Of a stretch of 57,130 bases of DNA, positions 9,341-17,728 are shown piece by piece. The DNA is taken from NCBI RefSeq assembly GCF_000935045.1, contig NZ_JYKS01000026.1:1-57130 (forward strand). The letters run 5' to 3'. Within the stretch, counting starts at the first letter, position 1, and each line of letters begins with the position of its first letter. Under the pieces are notes generated by a model that did no database searches, had not been told where the DNA came from, and was given only the letters and a program-made list of their open reading frames with translations. Position numbers and translations under genes: made by a program. The stretch is from Pseudomonas sp. 10-1B. GTDB lineage: Bacteria > Pseudomonadota > Gammaproteobacteria > Pseudomonadales > Pseudomonadaceae.

Positions 9341-9889
9341 ATGTTCAAGTATATCGGCGACATCGTTAAGGGCACCGGCACACAGCTGCGCAGCCTGGCC
9401 ATGGTGTTCTCCCACGGGTTCCGCAAGCGCGACACCCTGCAGTACCCCGAAGAACCCGTGTACCTGCCGCCGCGCTACCGCGGCCGCATCGTCCTCACCC
9501 GCGACCCCGATGGCGAGGAGCGCTGTGTAGCGTGCAACCTCTGCGCGGTGGCCTGCCCGGTTGGCTGCATCTCGCTGCAGAAGGCCGAGACCGAGGACGG
9601 CCGCTGGTACCCGGAGTTCTTCCGCATCAACTTCTCGCGCTGCATCTTCTGCGGCCTGTGTGAAGAAGCGTGCCCGACCACCGCGATCCAGCTGACTCCG
9701 GATTTCGAAATGGCCGAGTTCAAGCGTCAGGACCTGGTGTACGAGAAAGAAGATCTGCTGATCTCCGGCCCCGGCAAGAACCCTGACTACAACTTCTACC
9801 GTGTTGCGGGTATGGCGATCGCTGGCAAGCCGAAAGGCTCTGCACAGAACGAAGCCGAGCCGATCAACGTGAAGAGCTTGCTCCCATAA
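9341..9889 (+). CDS. nuoI: NADH-quinone oxidoreductase subunit I
   Basis: Ferredoxin-like subunit of 182 residues that carries two [4Fe-4S] clusters (N6a and N6b) linking NuoG to NuoB. The two binding sets are C62/C65/C68/C72 (CVACNLCAVACP) and C101/C104/C107/C111 (CIFCGLCEEACP). A short amphipathic N-terminus docks it on the membrane arm. It sits 11 bases after nuoH and 10 bases before nuoJ. Confidence 0.98.
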   Translation: MFKYIGDIVKGTGTQLRSLAMVFSHGFRKRDTLQYPEEPVYLPPRYRGRIVLTRDPDGEERCVACNLCAVACPVGCISLQKAETEDGRWYPEFFRINFSRCIFCGLCEEACPTTAIQLTPDFEMAEFKRQDLVYEKEDLLISGPGKNPDYNFYRVAGMAIAGKPKGSAQNEAEPINVKSLLP

Positions 9890-9899
9890 GGACAGAAAG

Positions 9900-10400
9900 A
9901 TGGAATTCGCTTTCTACTTCGCATCCGGGATCGCCGTGGTCTCCACCCTTCGGGTGGTGACCGGCACCAACCCCGTGCACGCCTTGCTTTACCTGATCAT
10001 TTCGCTGATTTCCGTGGCCATGATCTTCTTCGCCCTGGGTGCGCCGTTCGCCGGCGCCCTGGAAGTGATCGCCTACGCCGGCGCCATCATGGTGCTGTTC
10101 GTGTTCGTGGTGATGATGCTCAACCTCGGGCCGGCTTCGGTCGCCCAGGAACGCGGCTGGCTCAAGCCCGGTATCTGGGCGGGGCCGGTGATCCTTGCCG
10201 CCCTGCTGCTGCTGGAGCTGCTGTACGTGCTGTTCGTCACCCCGAGTGGCGCCGGCATCAGCGGTACCACCGTGGGCCCGAAAGAAGTGGGCATCAGCCT
10301 GTTCGGCCCGTACCTGCTGGTGGTCGAACTGGCTTCGATGCTGCTGCTGGCTGCGGCCGTCACTGCCTTCCACCTGGGCCGCAACGAGGCGAAGGAGTAA
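9900..10400 (+). CDS. nuoJ: NADH-quinone oxidoreductase subunit J
   Basis: Membrane subunit of 166 residues with five hydrophobic segments; the third contains the conserved helix reading VIAYAGAIMVLFVFVVMMLN, which helps couple quinone chemistry to proton pumping. Start follows AAGGACAGAAAG. It is three bases upstream of nuoK. Confidence 0.97.
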   Translation: MEFAFYFASGIAVVSTLRVVTGTNPVHALLYLIISLISVAMIFFALGAPFAGALEVIAYAGAIMVLFVFVVMMLNLGPASVAQERGWLKPGIWAGPVILAALLLLELLYVLFVTPSGAGISGTTVGPKEVGISLFGPYLLVVELASMLLLAAAVTAFHLGRNEAKE

Positions 10401-10403
10401 ATC

Positions 10404-10712
10404 ATGGGTGCTATCCCTCTCGAGCATGGTCTGGCGGTCGCCGGCATCCTGTTCTGCTTAGGTCTGGTCGGCCTGATGGTCCGCCGCAACATCCTCTTCG
10501 TGCTCATGAGCCTGGAAGTCATGATGAACGCCGCCGCCCTGGCGTTCGTCGTCGCCGGCGCCCGTTGGGTCCAGCCCGACGGCCAGGTGATGTTCATTCT
10601 GGTGATCAGCCTGGCAGCCGCCGAGGCCAGTATTGGCCTGGCCATCCTGCTGCAGCTGTATCGCCGCTTCCACACTCTCGACATCGATGCTGCCAGTGAG
10701 ATGCGCGGATGA
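10404..10712 (+). CDS. nuoK: NADH-quinone oxidoreductase subunit K
   Basis: Small (102-residue) membrane subunit with three helices, homologous to MrpC of antiporters. The conserved membrane glutamates lie in LMSLEVMMNAAALAFV and the AAAEASIGLAILLQLYR segment. The stop overlaps the nuoL start (ATGA at 10709-10712). A preceding AAGGAGTAAATC supplies the ribosome-binding site. Confidence 0.97.
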   Translation: MGAIPLEHGLAVAGILFCLGLVGLMVRRNILFVLMSLEVMMNAAALAFVVAGARWVQPDGQVMFILVISLAAAEASIGLAILLQLYRRFHTLDIDAASEMRG

Positions 10713-12562
10713 ACCTTCTCTTCCTGACTTTCGTCTTCCCCCTCGTCGGCTTCCTGCTGCTGTCGTTCTCGCGCGGGCGGTTCTCGGAGAACCTGTCCGC
10801 CCTGATCGGCGTCGGCTCGGTGGGCCTCTCGGCCGCCGTAGCCGCCTACGTCATCTGGCAGTTCAACGTCGCCCCGCCTGAAGGCGGCGCGTACAGCCAG
10901 CTGCTGTGGCAGTGGATGTCGGTGGACGGCTTCGCGCCGAACTTCACCCTGTACCTGGACGGCCTGTCGGTCACCATGCTCGGCGTGGTCACCGGTGTCG
11001 GCTTCCTGATCCACCTGTTCGCGTCCTGGTACATGCGTGGCGAAGCCGGCTACTCGCGCTTCTTCTCGTACACCAACCTGTTCATCGCCAGCATGCTGTT
11101 CCTGATCCTCGGCGATAACCTGCTGTTCATCTACTTCGGCTGGGAAGGCGTGGGCCTGTGCTCGTACCTGTTGATCGGTTTCTACTACAGCAACCGCAAC
11201 AACGGTAACGCGGCACTCAAGGCGTTCATCGTCACCCGCATCGGCGACGTGTTCATGGCCATCGGCCTGTTCATACTGTTCGCCCAGCTCGGTACCCTGA
11301 ACGTGCAGGAACTGCTGGTGCTGGCACCGCAGAAGTTCCAGGCTGGCGACACCTGGATGGTACTGGCTACGCTGATGCTGCTGGGCGGTGCGGTCGGTAA
11401 ATCGGCCCAGCTGCCACTGCAGACCTGGCTGGCTGACGCGATGGCTGGTCCAACCCCGGTTTCGGCACTGATCCACGCCGCAACCATGGTGACCGCGGGC
11501 GTGTACCTGATCGCCCGTACCAACGGCCTGTTCCTGCTGGCGCCGGACATCCTGCATCTTGTGGGCGTGGTCGGCGGTGTCACGCTTGTTCTTGCCGGCT
11601 TCGCCGCGCTGGTACAAACCGACATCAAGCGTATCCTCGCCTACTCGACCATGAGCCAGATCGGCTACATGTTCCTGGCCCTGGGCGTTGGCGCCTGGGA
11701 CGCGGCGATCTTCCACCTGATGACCCACGCCTTCTTCAAGGCCCTGCTGTTCCTTGCCTCCGGTGCGGTGATCGTTGCCTGCCACCACGAGCAGAACATC
11801 TTCAAGATGGGCGGCCTGTGGAAGAAACTGCCTCTGGCCTACGCCAGCTTCGTGGTCGGTGGCGCTGCCCTGGCCGCCCTGCCGATCGTGACCGTGGGCT
11901 TCTACTCCAAGGACGAGATCCTCTGGGAAGCCTTCGCCAGCGGCAACACCGGCCTGCTGTACGCCGGCCTGGTCGGTGCGTTCATGACCTCGCTGTACAC
12001 CTTCCGCCTGATCTTCATCGCCTTCCACGGCGAAGCCAAGACCGAAGCCCATGCTGGCCACGGCATCAGCCACTGGCTGCCGCTGGGCGTGTTGATCGTG
12101 CTGTCGACCTTCGTCGGCGCCTGGATCACCCCGCCGCTGGCAGGCGTGCTGCCGGAAAGCGCCGGCCACGCCGGTGGCGAAGCCAAGCACGCGCTGGAGA
12201 TCACCTCCGGTGCCATCGCCATCGCCGGTATCCTGCTGTCGGCCCTGCTGTTCCTGGGCAAGCGCCGCTTCGTCAGCGCGGTCGCCAACAGCGGCATCGG
12301 TCGTGTCCTGTCGGCCTGGTGGTTCGCCGCCTGGGGCTTCGACTGGATCTACGACAAGCTCTTCGTCAAACCGTACCTGCTGATCAGCCACATCCTGCGC
12401 AAGGACCCGGTTGACCGCAGCATCGGCCTGATCCCTCGGATGGCGCGTGGCGGCCACGTCGCCATGAGCAAGACCGAGACTGGCCAGCTGCGCTGGTACA
12501 CCGCCTCTATCGCCGTGGGTGCCGTGCTGGTGCTCGGTGCCGTGGTAGTGGCTGCGGTATGA
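10709..12562 (+). CDS. nuoL: NADH-quinone oxidoreductase subunit L
   Basis: Largest antiporter-like proton-channel subunit, at the far end of the membrane arm, 617 residues. Landmarks are WEGVGLCSYLLIGFYY (channel glutamate), the loop GKSAQLPLQTWLADAMAGPTP followed by VSALIHAATMVTAGVYL, and QTDIKRILAYSTMSQIGYM. The C-terminal lateral helix and final anchor are both present, so the protein is full length. A 40-base gap precedes nuoM. Confidence 0.98.
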   Translation: MNLLFLTFVFPLVGFLLLSFSRGRFSENLSALIGVGSVGLSAAVAAYVIWQFNVAPPEGGAYSQLLWQWMSVDGFAPNFTLYLDGLSVTMLGVVTGVGFLIHLFASWYMRGEAGYSRFFSYTNLFIASMLFLILGDNLLFIYFGWEGVGLCSYLLIGFYYSNRNNGNAALKAFIVTRIGDVFMAIGLFILFAQLGTLNVQELLVLAPQKFQAGDTWMVLATLMLLGGAVGKSAQLPLQTWLADAMAGPTPVSALIHAATMVTAGVYLIARTNGLFLLAPDILHLVGVVGGVTLVLAGFAALVQTDIKRILAYSTMSQIGYMFLALGVGAWDAAIFHLMTHAFFKALLFLASGAVIVACHHEQNIFKMGGLWKKLPLAYASFVVGGAALAALPIVTVGFYSKDEILWEAFASGNTGLLYAGLVGAFMTSLYTFRLIFIAFHGEAKTEAHAGHGISHWLPLGVLIVLSTFVGAWITPPLAGVLPESAGHAGGEAKHALEITSGAIAIAGILLSALLFLGKRRFVSAVANSGIGRVLSAWWFAAWGFDWIYDKLFVKPYLLISHILRKDPVDRSIGLIPRMARGGHVAMSKTETGQLRWYTASIAVGAVLVLGAVVVAAV

Positions 12563-12602
12563 CTATGAATCTTGCGACTTTGCCAAAGGAAACCAACCCG
12601 TC

Positions 12603-14135
12603 ATGATTTTGCCTTGGCTGATCCTGATCCCCTTCATCGGCGGCTTCCTGTGCTGGCTGGGTGAGCGCTTCGGCGCCACCCTGCCGCGCTGGATCGCGCT
12701 GCTGACCATGTCCCTGCTGCTTGGCATTGGCCTGTTCCTGTGGGCTGACGGCAACTACACCCTCGCCCCCGCCCCGGGCGCCGAACCGGCCTGGGCCCTG
12801 GAATACAAAGTCCAGTGGATCCAGCGCTTCGGCATCAGCATCCACCTGGCCCTCGACGGCCTGTCGCTGCTGATGATCCTGCTCACCGGCCTGCTCGGTG
12901 TGCTGTCGGTGCTGTGCTCCTGGAAAGAGATCCAGCGTCACGTCGGCTTCTTCCACCTCAACCTGATGTGGATCCTCGGCGGCGTGGTCGGTGTGTTCCT
13001 GGCCCTGGACCTGTTCCTGTTCTTCTTCTTCTGGGAAATGATGCTGGTGCCGATGTACTTCCTCATCGCGCTCTGGGGTCACAGCTCGGCAGACGGCAAG
13101 AAGACCCGGATCTACGCGGCGACCAAGTTCTTCATCTTCACCCAGGCCAGCGGCCTGATCATGCTGGTGGCGATCCTGGGCCTGGTGCTGGTCAACTACA
13201 ACACCACCGGCGTGCTCACCTTCAACTACAGCGACCTGCTCAAGGCCGAGCTGCCAGCGGGCGTGGAGTACGTGCTGATGCTGGGCTTCTTCATCGCCTT
13301 CGCGGTGAAGCTGCCGGTGGTGCCATTCCACTCCTGGCTGCCTGACGCTCACGCCCAGGCACCGACCGCAGGCTCCGTGGACCTGGCCGGTATCTTGCTG
13401 AAGACTGCGGCCTACGGCCTGCTGCGCTTCGCCTTGCCGCTGTTCCCGAACGCCTCGGCAGAGTTCGCGCCAATCGCCATGACCCTGGGCCTGATCGGTA
13501 TCTTCTACGGTGCCTTCCTGGCCTTCGCGCAAACCGACATCAAGCGCCTGGTCGCGTTCTCCAGCGTCTCGCACATGGGCTTCGTGCTGATCGGAATCTA
13601 CTCCGGCAGCCAGCAGGCCTTGCAAGGCGCGGTGATCCAGATGCTGGCCCACGGCCTGTCGGCTGCCGCGCTGTTCATCCTGGCCGGTCAGCTGTACGAG
13701 CGCCTGCACACCCGTGACATGCGTCAGATGGGTGGCCTGTGGCACCGCATCGCCTACCTGCCGGCCATCAGCCTGTTCTTCGCCGCCGCATCGCTGGGCC
13801 TGCCAGGTACCGGCAACTTCGTCGGCGAGTTCCTGATCCTGATCGGCAGCTTCGTGCATGTACCATGGATCACCGTGATCGCCACCACCGGCCTGGTATT
13901 CGGTTCGGTCTACTCGCTGATCATGATCCACCGCGCCTACTTCGGCCCGGCCAAGACCGACACCGTGCTGGCCGGCATGGACGGTCGCGAGCTGGTCATG
14001 GTGCTGGGCCTGGCGGTACTGCTGATCCTGCTGGGCGTGTATCCGCAGCCGTTCCTCGACACCTCTGCCGCCACCATGAGTGGTGTGCAGCAGTGGCTCG
14101 GTTCCGCTTTCACTCAACTCGCTTCGGCCCGGTAA
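12603..14135 (+). CDS. nuoM: NADH-quinone oxidoreductase subunit M
   Basis: Antiporter-like proton-translocating subunit of 510 residues, about 14 hydrophobic segments. Recognised by FFFFWEMMLVPMYFLIALWG (key glutamate), VKLPVVPFHSWLPDAHAQAP and QTDIKRLVAFSSVSHMGFV. It lies seven bases upstream of nuoN in a tight cluster. Confidence 0.98.
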   Translation: MILPWLILIPFIGGFLCWLGERFGATLPRWIALLTMSLLLGIGLFLWADGNYTLAPAPGAEPAWALEYKVQWIQRFGISIHLALDGLSLLMILLTGLLGVLSVLCSWKEIQRHVGFFHLNLMWILGGVVGVFLALDLFLFFFFWEMMLVPMYFLIALWGHSSADGKKTRIYAATKFFIFTQASGLIMLVAILGLVLVNYNTTGVLTFNYSDLLKAELPAGVEYVLMLGFFIAFAVKLPVVPFHSWLPDAHAQAPTAGSVDLAGILLKTAAYGLLRFALPLFPNASAEFAPIAMTLGLIGIFYGAFLAFAQTDIKRLVAFSSVSHMGFVLIGIYSGSQQALQGAVIQMLAHGLSAAALFILAGQLYERLHTRDMRQMGGLWHRIAYLPAISLFFAAASLGLPGTGNFVGEFLILIGSFVHVPWITVIATTGLVFGSVYSLIMIHRAYFGPAKTDTVLAGMDGRELVMVLGLAVLLILLGVYPQPFLDTSAATMSGVQQWLGSAFTQLASAR

Positions 14136-14142
14136 GAGCGCT

Positions 14143-15612
14143 ATGGAATTCACCACTCAACACTTCATCGCATTGGCGCCGATGCTGATCACCACCATCA
14201 CCACGGTGGTGGTGATGCTGGCGATCGCCTGGAAGCGCAACCACTCGCAGACCTTCCTGCTATCCACCGTGGGCCTCAACCTGGCCCTGCTGTCGATCCT
14301 GCCGGCGCTGAAGGTCGCGCCGCTGGCGGTTACCCCGCTGGTCACCATCGACAAGTTCGCCTGCCTGTACATGGCGATCATCCTGGTGGCGACGCTGGCC
14401 TGCGTCACCCTCGCCCACGCCTACCTCGGCGAAGGCTCCAAGGGCTTCCCGGGTAACCGTGAAGAGCTGTACCTGCTGCTGCTGATGTCGGCGCTCGGTG
14501 GCCTGGTGCTGGTCAGTGCCAACCACCTCGCCGGCCTGTTCATCGGCCTGGAGCTGCTGTCGGTACCGGTCTACGGCCTGGTGGCGTATGCCTTCTTCAA
14601 CAAGCGCTCGCTGGAAGCCGGCATCAAGTACATGGTGCTGTCGGCCGCAGGCTCGGCCTTCCTGCTGTTCGGCATGGCCCTGCTGTACGCCGACGCCGGC
14701 AGCCTGAGCTTCGACCAGATCGGCAAGGCCCTGGCCGCCACCAGCATGCCAAGCCTGGTGGCCCAGCTGGGCCTGGGCATGATGCTGGTCGGCCTGGCCT
14801 TCAAGCTGTCGCTGGTACCGTTCCACCTGTGGACCCCGGACGTGTACGAAGGCGCCCCGGCGCCGGTCGCCGCGTTCCTGGCCACCGCCAGCAAGGTTGC
14901 GGTGTTCGCCGTGGTCGTGCGCCTGTTCATGCTCTCCCCTGCTGCCAGCAGCGGCGTGCTGAGCACCGTGCTGGCAGTGATCGCCGTGGCCTCGATCCTG
15001 ATCGGTAACCTGCTGGCGCTGACCCAGAGCAACCTCAAGCGCCTGCTGGGTTACTCGTCCATCGCCCACTTCGGCTACCTGGTCATCGCCCTGGTCGCCA
15101 GCAAGGGCCTGGCCCTGGAAGCCATGGGCGTGTACTTGGTCACCTACGTGATCACCAGCCTGGGCGCCTTCGGTGTCATCACCCTGATGTCCTCGCCTTA
15201 CGGCGGCCGTGATGCCGATGCACTGTACGAGTACCGCGGCCTGTTCTGGCGCCGTCCGTACCTGACCGCGGTACTGACCGTGATGATGCTGTCGCTGGCG
15301 GGTATCCCGCTGACCGCCGGCTTCATCGGCAAGTTCTACATCATCGCCACTGGCGTCGAGTCGCACCTGTGGTGGCTGGTCGGTGCCCTGGTGATCGGTA
15401 GCGCCATCGGCGTGTACTACTACCTGCGCGTCATGGTCACCCTGTACCTGGTCGAACCGAACCTGCGTCGCCACGACGCCCCGCTGAAGTGGGAACAGCG
15501 CACCGGCGGCGTCATGCTGCTGGCCATCGCCATTCTCGCCTTCGTGCTCGGCGTGTACCCGCAACCACTGCTGGAGCTGGTCCAGCAAGCGGGCCTGCAA
15601 CTGATCGGCTGA
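14143..15612 (+). CDS. nuoN: NADH-quinone oxidoreductase subunit N
   Basis: Third antiporter-like subunit, 489 residues, last gene of the operon. Signatures: FIGLELLSVPVYGLVAYAF, FKLSLVPFHLWTPDVYEGAP and QSNLKRLLGYSSIAHFGYLV. The ATG at 14143 is used because it follows the nuoM stop closely with GTAAGAG before it; an upstream in-frame ATG at 14080 lies inside nuoM. A strong terminator follows 18 bases after the stop. Confidence 0.98.
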   Translation: MEFTTQHFIALAPMLITTITTVVVMLAIAWKRNHSQTFLLSTVGLNLALLSILPALKVAPLAVTPLVTIDKFACLYMAIILVATLACVTLAHAYLGEGSKGFPGNREELYLLLLMSALGGLVLVSANHLAGLFIGLELLSVPVYGLVAYAFFNKRSLEAGIKYMVLSAAGSAFLLFGMALLYADAGSLSFDQIGKALAATSMPSLVAQLGLGMMLVGLAFKLSLVPFHLWTPDVYEGAPAPVAAFLATASKVAVFAVVVRLFMLSPAASSGVLSTVLAVIAVASILIGNLLALTQSNLKRLLGYSSIAHFGYLVIALVASKGLALEAMGVYLVTYVITSLGAFGVITLMSSPYGGRDADALYEYRGLFWRRPYLTAVLTVMMLSLAGIPLTAGFIGKFYIIATGVESHLWWLVGALVIGSAIGVYYYLRVMVTLYLVEPNLRRHDAPLKWEQRTGGVMLLAIAILAFVLGVYPQPLLELVQQAGLQLIG

Positions 15613-15630
15613 TCACTCCGGTAAAACCAA

Positions 15631-15658
15631 ACACCCCGCACATGCGGGGTGTTTTTTT
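15631..15658 (+). terminator. Rho-independent terminator of the nuo operon
   Basis: A perfect 10-bp stem ACACCCCGCA (15631-15640) / TGCGGGGTGT (15643-15652) is followed by a run of seven T. It lies 18 bases after the nuoN stop. The A-rich stretch on the left means it could also work weakly for the convergent gene on the minus strand. Confidence 0.95.
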
Positions 15659-15693
15659 ATCTGCGTGTATTGTTATCTGCACCCAATGGCGCC

Positions 15694-15957
15694 TCATTCA
15701 CCAGAGAGGCCCTGGCCAGCACCAGGCAATGCTGCCTTGCGCAAATCACCGTTGGCCGAAGGCAGGTACACTTCCGGGTTGGGCATCCCGCTAGGGGAGA
15801 GTTCATGGGTCATTTCGAATTCGGCACGCACTGACCAGCCACACGCCTCAGTGGTGCATTGCAAATAGGCTATCCGCAGAAAAATATGGCGCCCTTCACT
15901 GGTGCGTATGCGCATCCGGCTGTGGCAATGCGGGCAAACCAGCTTGTAAGTACTCAC
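15694..15957 (-). CDS. Ogr/Delta-like zinc-finger protein
   Basis: An 87-residue protein with C-P-H-C near residue 9 and a second C-x4-C pair (LQCTTEACGW), the arrangement of the phage P2 Ogr / P4 Delta late-gene activators (family knowledge). The GTG at 15957 is chosen because GCAGGT lies at the right distance upstream; the open frame extends to a TTG at 15972 without a better signal. It is convergent with nuoN. No intact P2-like late operon is visible, so it may be a domesticated regulator or a relic. The basic-acidic tail after residue 60 is not distinctive. Confidence 0.7.
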   Translation of the reverse strand: MSTYKLVCPHCHSRMRIRTSEGRHIFLRIAYLQCTTEACGWSVRAEFEMTHELSPSGMPNPEVYLPSANGDLRKAALPGAGQGLSGE

Positions 15958-16121
15958 GGCAAGTACCTGCAAGCATTGTCCAGACCAGCAGGCTGCGGGA
16001 ATGTTCGTTCAGTTTTGTCAGTATTGGCTGCAAATGTGGGTGTATTCTTCAGTTTGATGTTTCTCATTGCAGAAATGCTCCTTAAAACGCAGGGCTGTAT
16101 TCATAACGAGTAGTTTAAGCC

Positions 16122-16152
16122 CATGGAATATCATTAAACCAGTCATGGATAT
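16122..16152. promoter_or_regulatory. Direct repeat upstream of the CI-like gene
   Basis: CATGGAATAT (16122-16131) and CATGGATAT (16144-16152) are repeated on the same strand with start points 22 bases apart, about two helical turns, and end just before the start codon at 16158. They lie in an AT-rich stretch. They could be operator half-sites for autoregulation. I found no convincing promoter to go with them. Confidence 0.3.
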
Positions 16153-16157
16153 TTGTT

Positions 16158-16550
16158 ATGAGTACTCACGTACTTGCTGCGGTGCTTACCCGCCTTAAGC
16201 TTCTGACCGGCGCCCAATCTGATGCCGACCTGTCCCGTGCGCTGTCGGTCAGCCCGCAGACGCTGAGCAGTTGGAAGATGCGCGACAGCATCCCATACTC
16301 ACTTTGCATAGAAATAGCCAAGCAACATGCATGCTCACTGGACTGGCTGTTGCTGGGCGAAGCGGCGCAGCACCCCGTATGCAAAGGCGATACGGGCTGG
16401 GAAGGCGACATGCTCGAGCGGCTACGCACCTTGTCGCCTACCGATCGCCAGGCCATCCTGCTGCTCATCAAGGACAAGCAGCGCATCCAGCAGCTGGAAC
16501 GGCAATTGGGCGAGCTGGCCCACCACCTGCCCAATGCGGCCAGGGGCTAA
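16158..16550 (+). CDS. Phage CI-type repressor-like HTH regulator
   Basis: A 130-residue protein whose first 70 residues match the CI-repressor N-terminal helix-turn-helix domain of P2/186-type phages: DADLSRALSVSPQTLSSWKMRDSIPYSLCIEIA, then SLDWLLLGE. The C-terminal part (LSPTDRQAILLLIKDKQRIQQLERQLGEL) looks like a short helical or coiled-coil multimerisation tail, and there is no peptidase (LexA-type) domain. It faces the holin-like gene, overlapping its 3' end by four bases. It probably represses the neighbouring leftward operon, which is inference from position. Confidence 0.75.
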   Translation: MSTHVLAAVLTRLKLLTGAQSDADLSRALSVSPQTLSSWKMRDSIPYSLCIEIAKQHACSLDWLLLGEAAQHPVCKGDTGWEGDMLERLRTLSPTDRQAILLLIKDKQRIQQLERQLGELAHHLPNAARG

Positions 16551-16909
16551 CCCCGTCGGCGCCAGCGCTGGATGATTTCGCGTGGGTCCAGCGTATCCAG
16601 CCAGACCATGACTTTGAGGCTGATGGGGATCACCACCACGGCCGCCACGAATGCCGCCATGCCCCTGCTCAGCAACGGCAGCAGCGATGTAACCAAGGGC
16701 TCGAACAGGTGACCGACACCCACGGTCACGAACACCAGCAGCAGCTTCTTGCCCAGCGTCAGGCGCTTGGCCGTATTGGTGATCAAGCGGTCACGCGCCG
16801 CACTCACCAGCAAAGCCCCCAACAGCGCGGCGAACAGGACATTGCCATCCACGCCCAACAGTTCCACCAGTGCCAGGGCCAAGCTGTCAAATAGAGATTC
16901 CCCAGGCAT
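16547..16909 (-). CDS. Putative phage-type holin
   Basis: A 120-residue protein with three hydrophobic segments (about 18-37, 52-72, 82-103) and a short basic tail RWRRRG, the layout of a class I holin. ATG at 16909 is supported by GGAGGG nine bases upstream; the longer open frame has no signal. It starts inside the 3' end of the gpL-like gene (23-base overlap). In P2-like phages a holin gene follows gpL and gpX, so order agrees. No endolysin or spanin gene is next to it. Confidence 0.6.
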   Translation of the reverse strand: MPGESLFDSLALALVELLGVDGNVLFAALLGALLVSAARDRLITNTAKRLTLGKKLLLVFVTVGVGHLFEPLVTSLLPLLSRGMAAFVAAVVVIPISLKVMVWLDTLDPREIIQRWRRRG

Positions 16910-17249
16910 GGGCAGCCCTCCGGCGTGAAGTGGACAGGTAGGCGGTCGAGCCCAGGCTGTAGAGGATCGCGGCTTCGACAAAGCGGATGTAGCACACTCG
17001 CAATGCACGCCCATGGTCATGCCCGGCCACATCCTCAAGGCGCTTGTAGCCCCGCTCTCGCAACACCTTGCGCCAGCAGGCGAATTCGCGTGCCGCGGCG
17101 ATGGCGGCGCAGCGTGCGGCCACTTCCAGAGCAGCTTCACTGACAGGCCACTGCAGTTTCAGGCGCTCACGCAAGCTGCCTATGTCCACCCGCGGCCAGA
17201 AAGGGTCATGGCAATCGGCAAAGCGCGCAAGCAGAGGATCGTTGCTCAT
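16887..17249 (-). CDS. P2 gpL-like head-completion protein, C-terminally short
   Basis: A 120-residue protein. The segment from FWPRVDIGSLRERLKL through RGYKRLEDVAGHDHGRALRVC to FVEAAILYSLGSTAYL follows, nearly position by position, my recollection of phage P2 gpL (FFPDIDPKRVRERMRL ... ERYRG). P2 gpL has about 169 residues; here about 50 C-terminal residues are missing, replaced by a short basic tail. A head-completion gene makes no sense without a head, so this is a relic or a reused protein. The stop codon lies within the holin-like gene. Confidence 0.65.
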   Translation of the reverse strand: MSNDPLLARFADCHDPFWPRVDIGSLRERLKLQWPVSEAALEVAARCAAIAAAREFACWRKVLRERGYKRLEDVAGHDHGRALRVCYIRFVEAAILYSLGSTAYLSTSRRRAAHAWGISI

Positions 17250-17260
17250 GCATCACCCCC

Positions 17261-17509
17261 TCACTGCTCGGCCAGCATGCCGTAGCGAATGGCCTTGATC
17301 ACCGCCGCTACACGGGTAGGCACATCGAACTTGCGCAGGATGTTGGACACGTGGAAGTTCACCGTCGACTCCTTGCACTCCAGGATCCGGCCAATTTCCC
17401 ACGAGCTCTTGCCGTAGGCGCACCACAACAGGACTTGCCGTTCACGTGGTGTCAGGCGAACCGGGGCGTCCGCCGGGGGTTGCTGCGGGTGTCGTGCGTT
17501 GTCAGTCAT
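17261..17509 (-). CDS. LuxR-type HTH protein without a sensor domain
   Basis: An 82-residue protein made only of a GerE/LuxR DNA-binding domain: LTPRERQVLLWCAYGKSSWEIGRIL, then STVNFHVSNILRKFDVPTR. The WCAxGKSSWEI pattern is typical of acyl-homoserine-lactone LuxR proteins rather than NarL-type response regulators. No autoinducer-binding domain precedes it; the start is close to the beginning of the open frame. It is the first gene of a three-gene leftward operon (11 bases before the gpL-like gene) and probably controls it; this is inference. Confidence 0.75.
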   Translation of the reverse strand: MTDNARHPQQPPADAPVRLTPRERQVLLWCAYGKSSWEIGRILECKESTVNFHVSNILRKFDVPTRVAAVIKAIRYGMLAEQ

Positions 17510-17575
17510 GTTTGAACTCCGCGAGTGATTGAGAGAGGCATCGCTACCGATCTGCAGTCACCTTACGAAGCGCAT

Positions 17576-17598
17576 GCCCCCGCCTCCACTGCGGGGGC
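17576..17598. other. GC-rich hairpin between the phage island and the TonB receptor
   Basis: A perfect 8-bp stem GCCCCCGC (17576-17583) / GCGGGGGC (17591-17598) with a 7-base loop. It lacks a T-run on either side, so I call it only a hairpin; it may insulate the two divergent units. Confidence 0.45.
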
Positions 17599-17728
17599 TT
17601 GTAAAGAACTTTCGTACAAAACCGTCTGACGAAGGTTGCGCAAGATTTGCTGATTTTCTTCGTGCTCCAAGCGGCATTTCGCTCGTCTCAACGCCGTTGT
17701 CCATTCGCCTTTCGCCTGGAGTCGTACA

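Noticed and set aside
10073..12457. 794-codon minus-strand frame opposite nuoJ-nuoL
   Set aside because: Antisense shadow; the low-complexity Gln/His/Asp composition is typical.
17600..17728. Fur box for the TonB receptor at 17729
   Set aside because: I found no stretch with a convincing match to the GATAAT-type Fur consensus.
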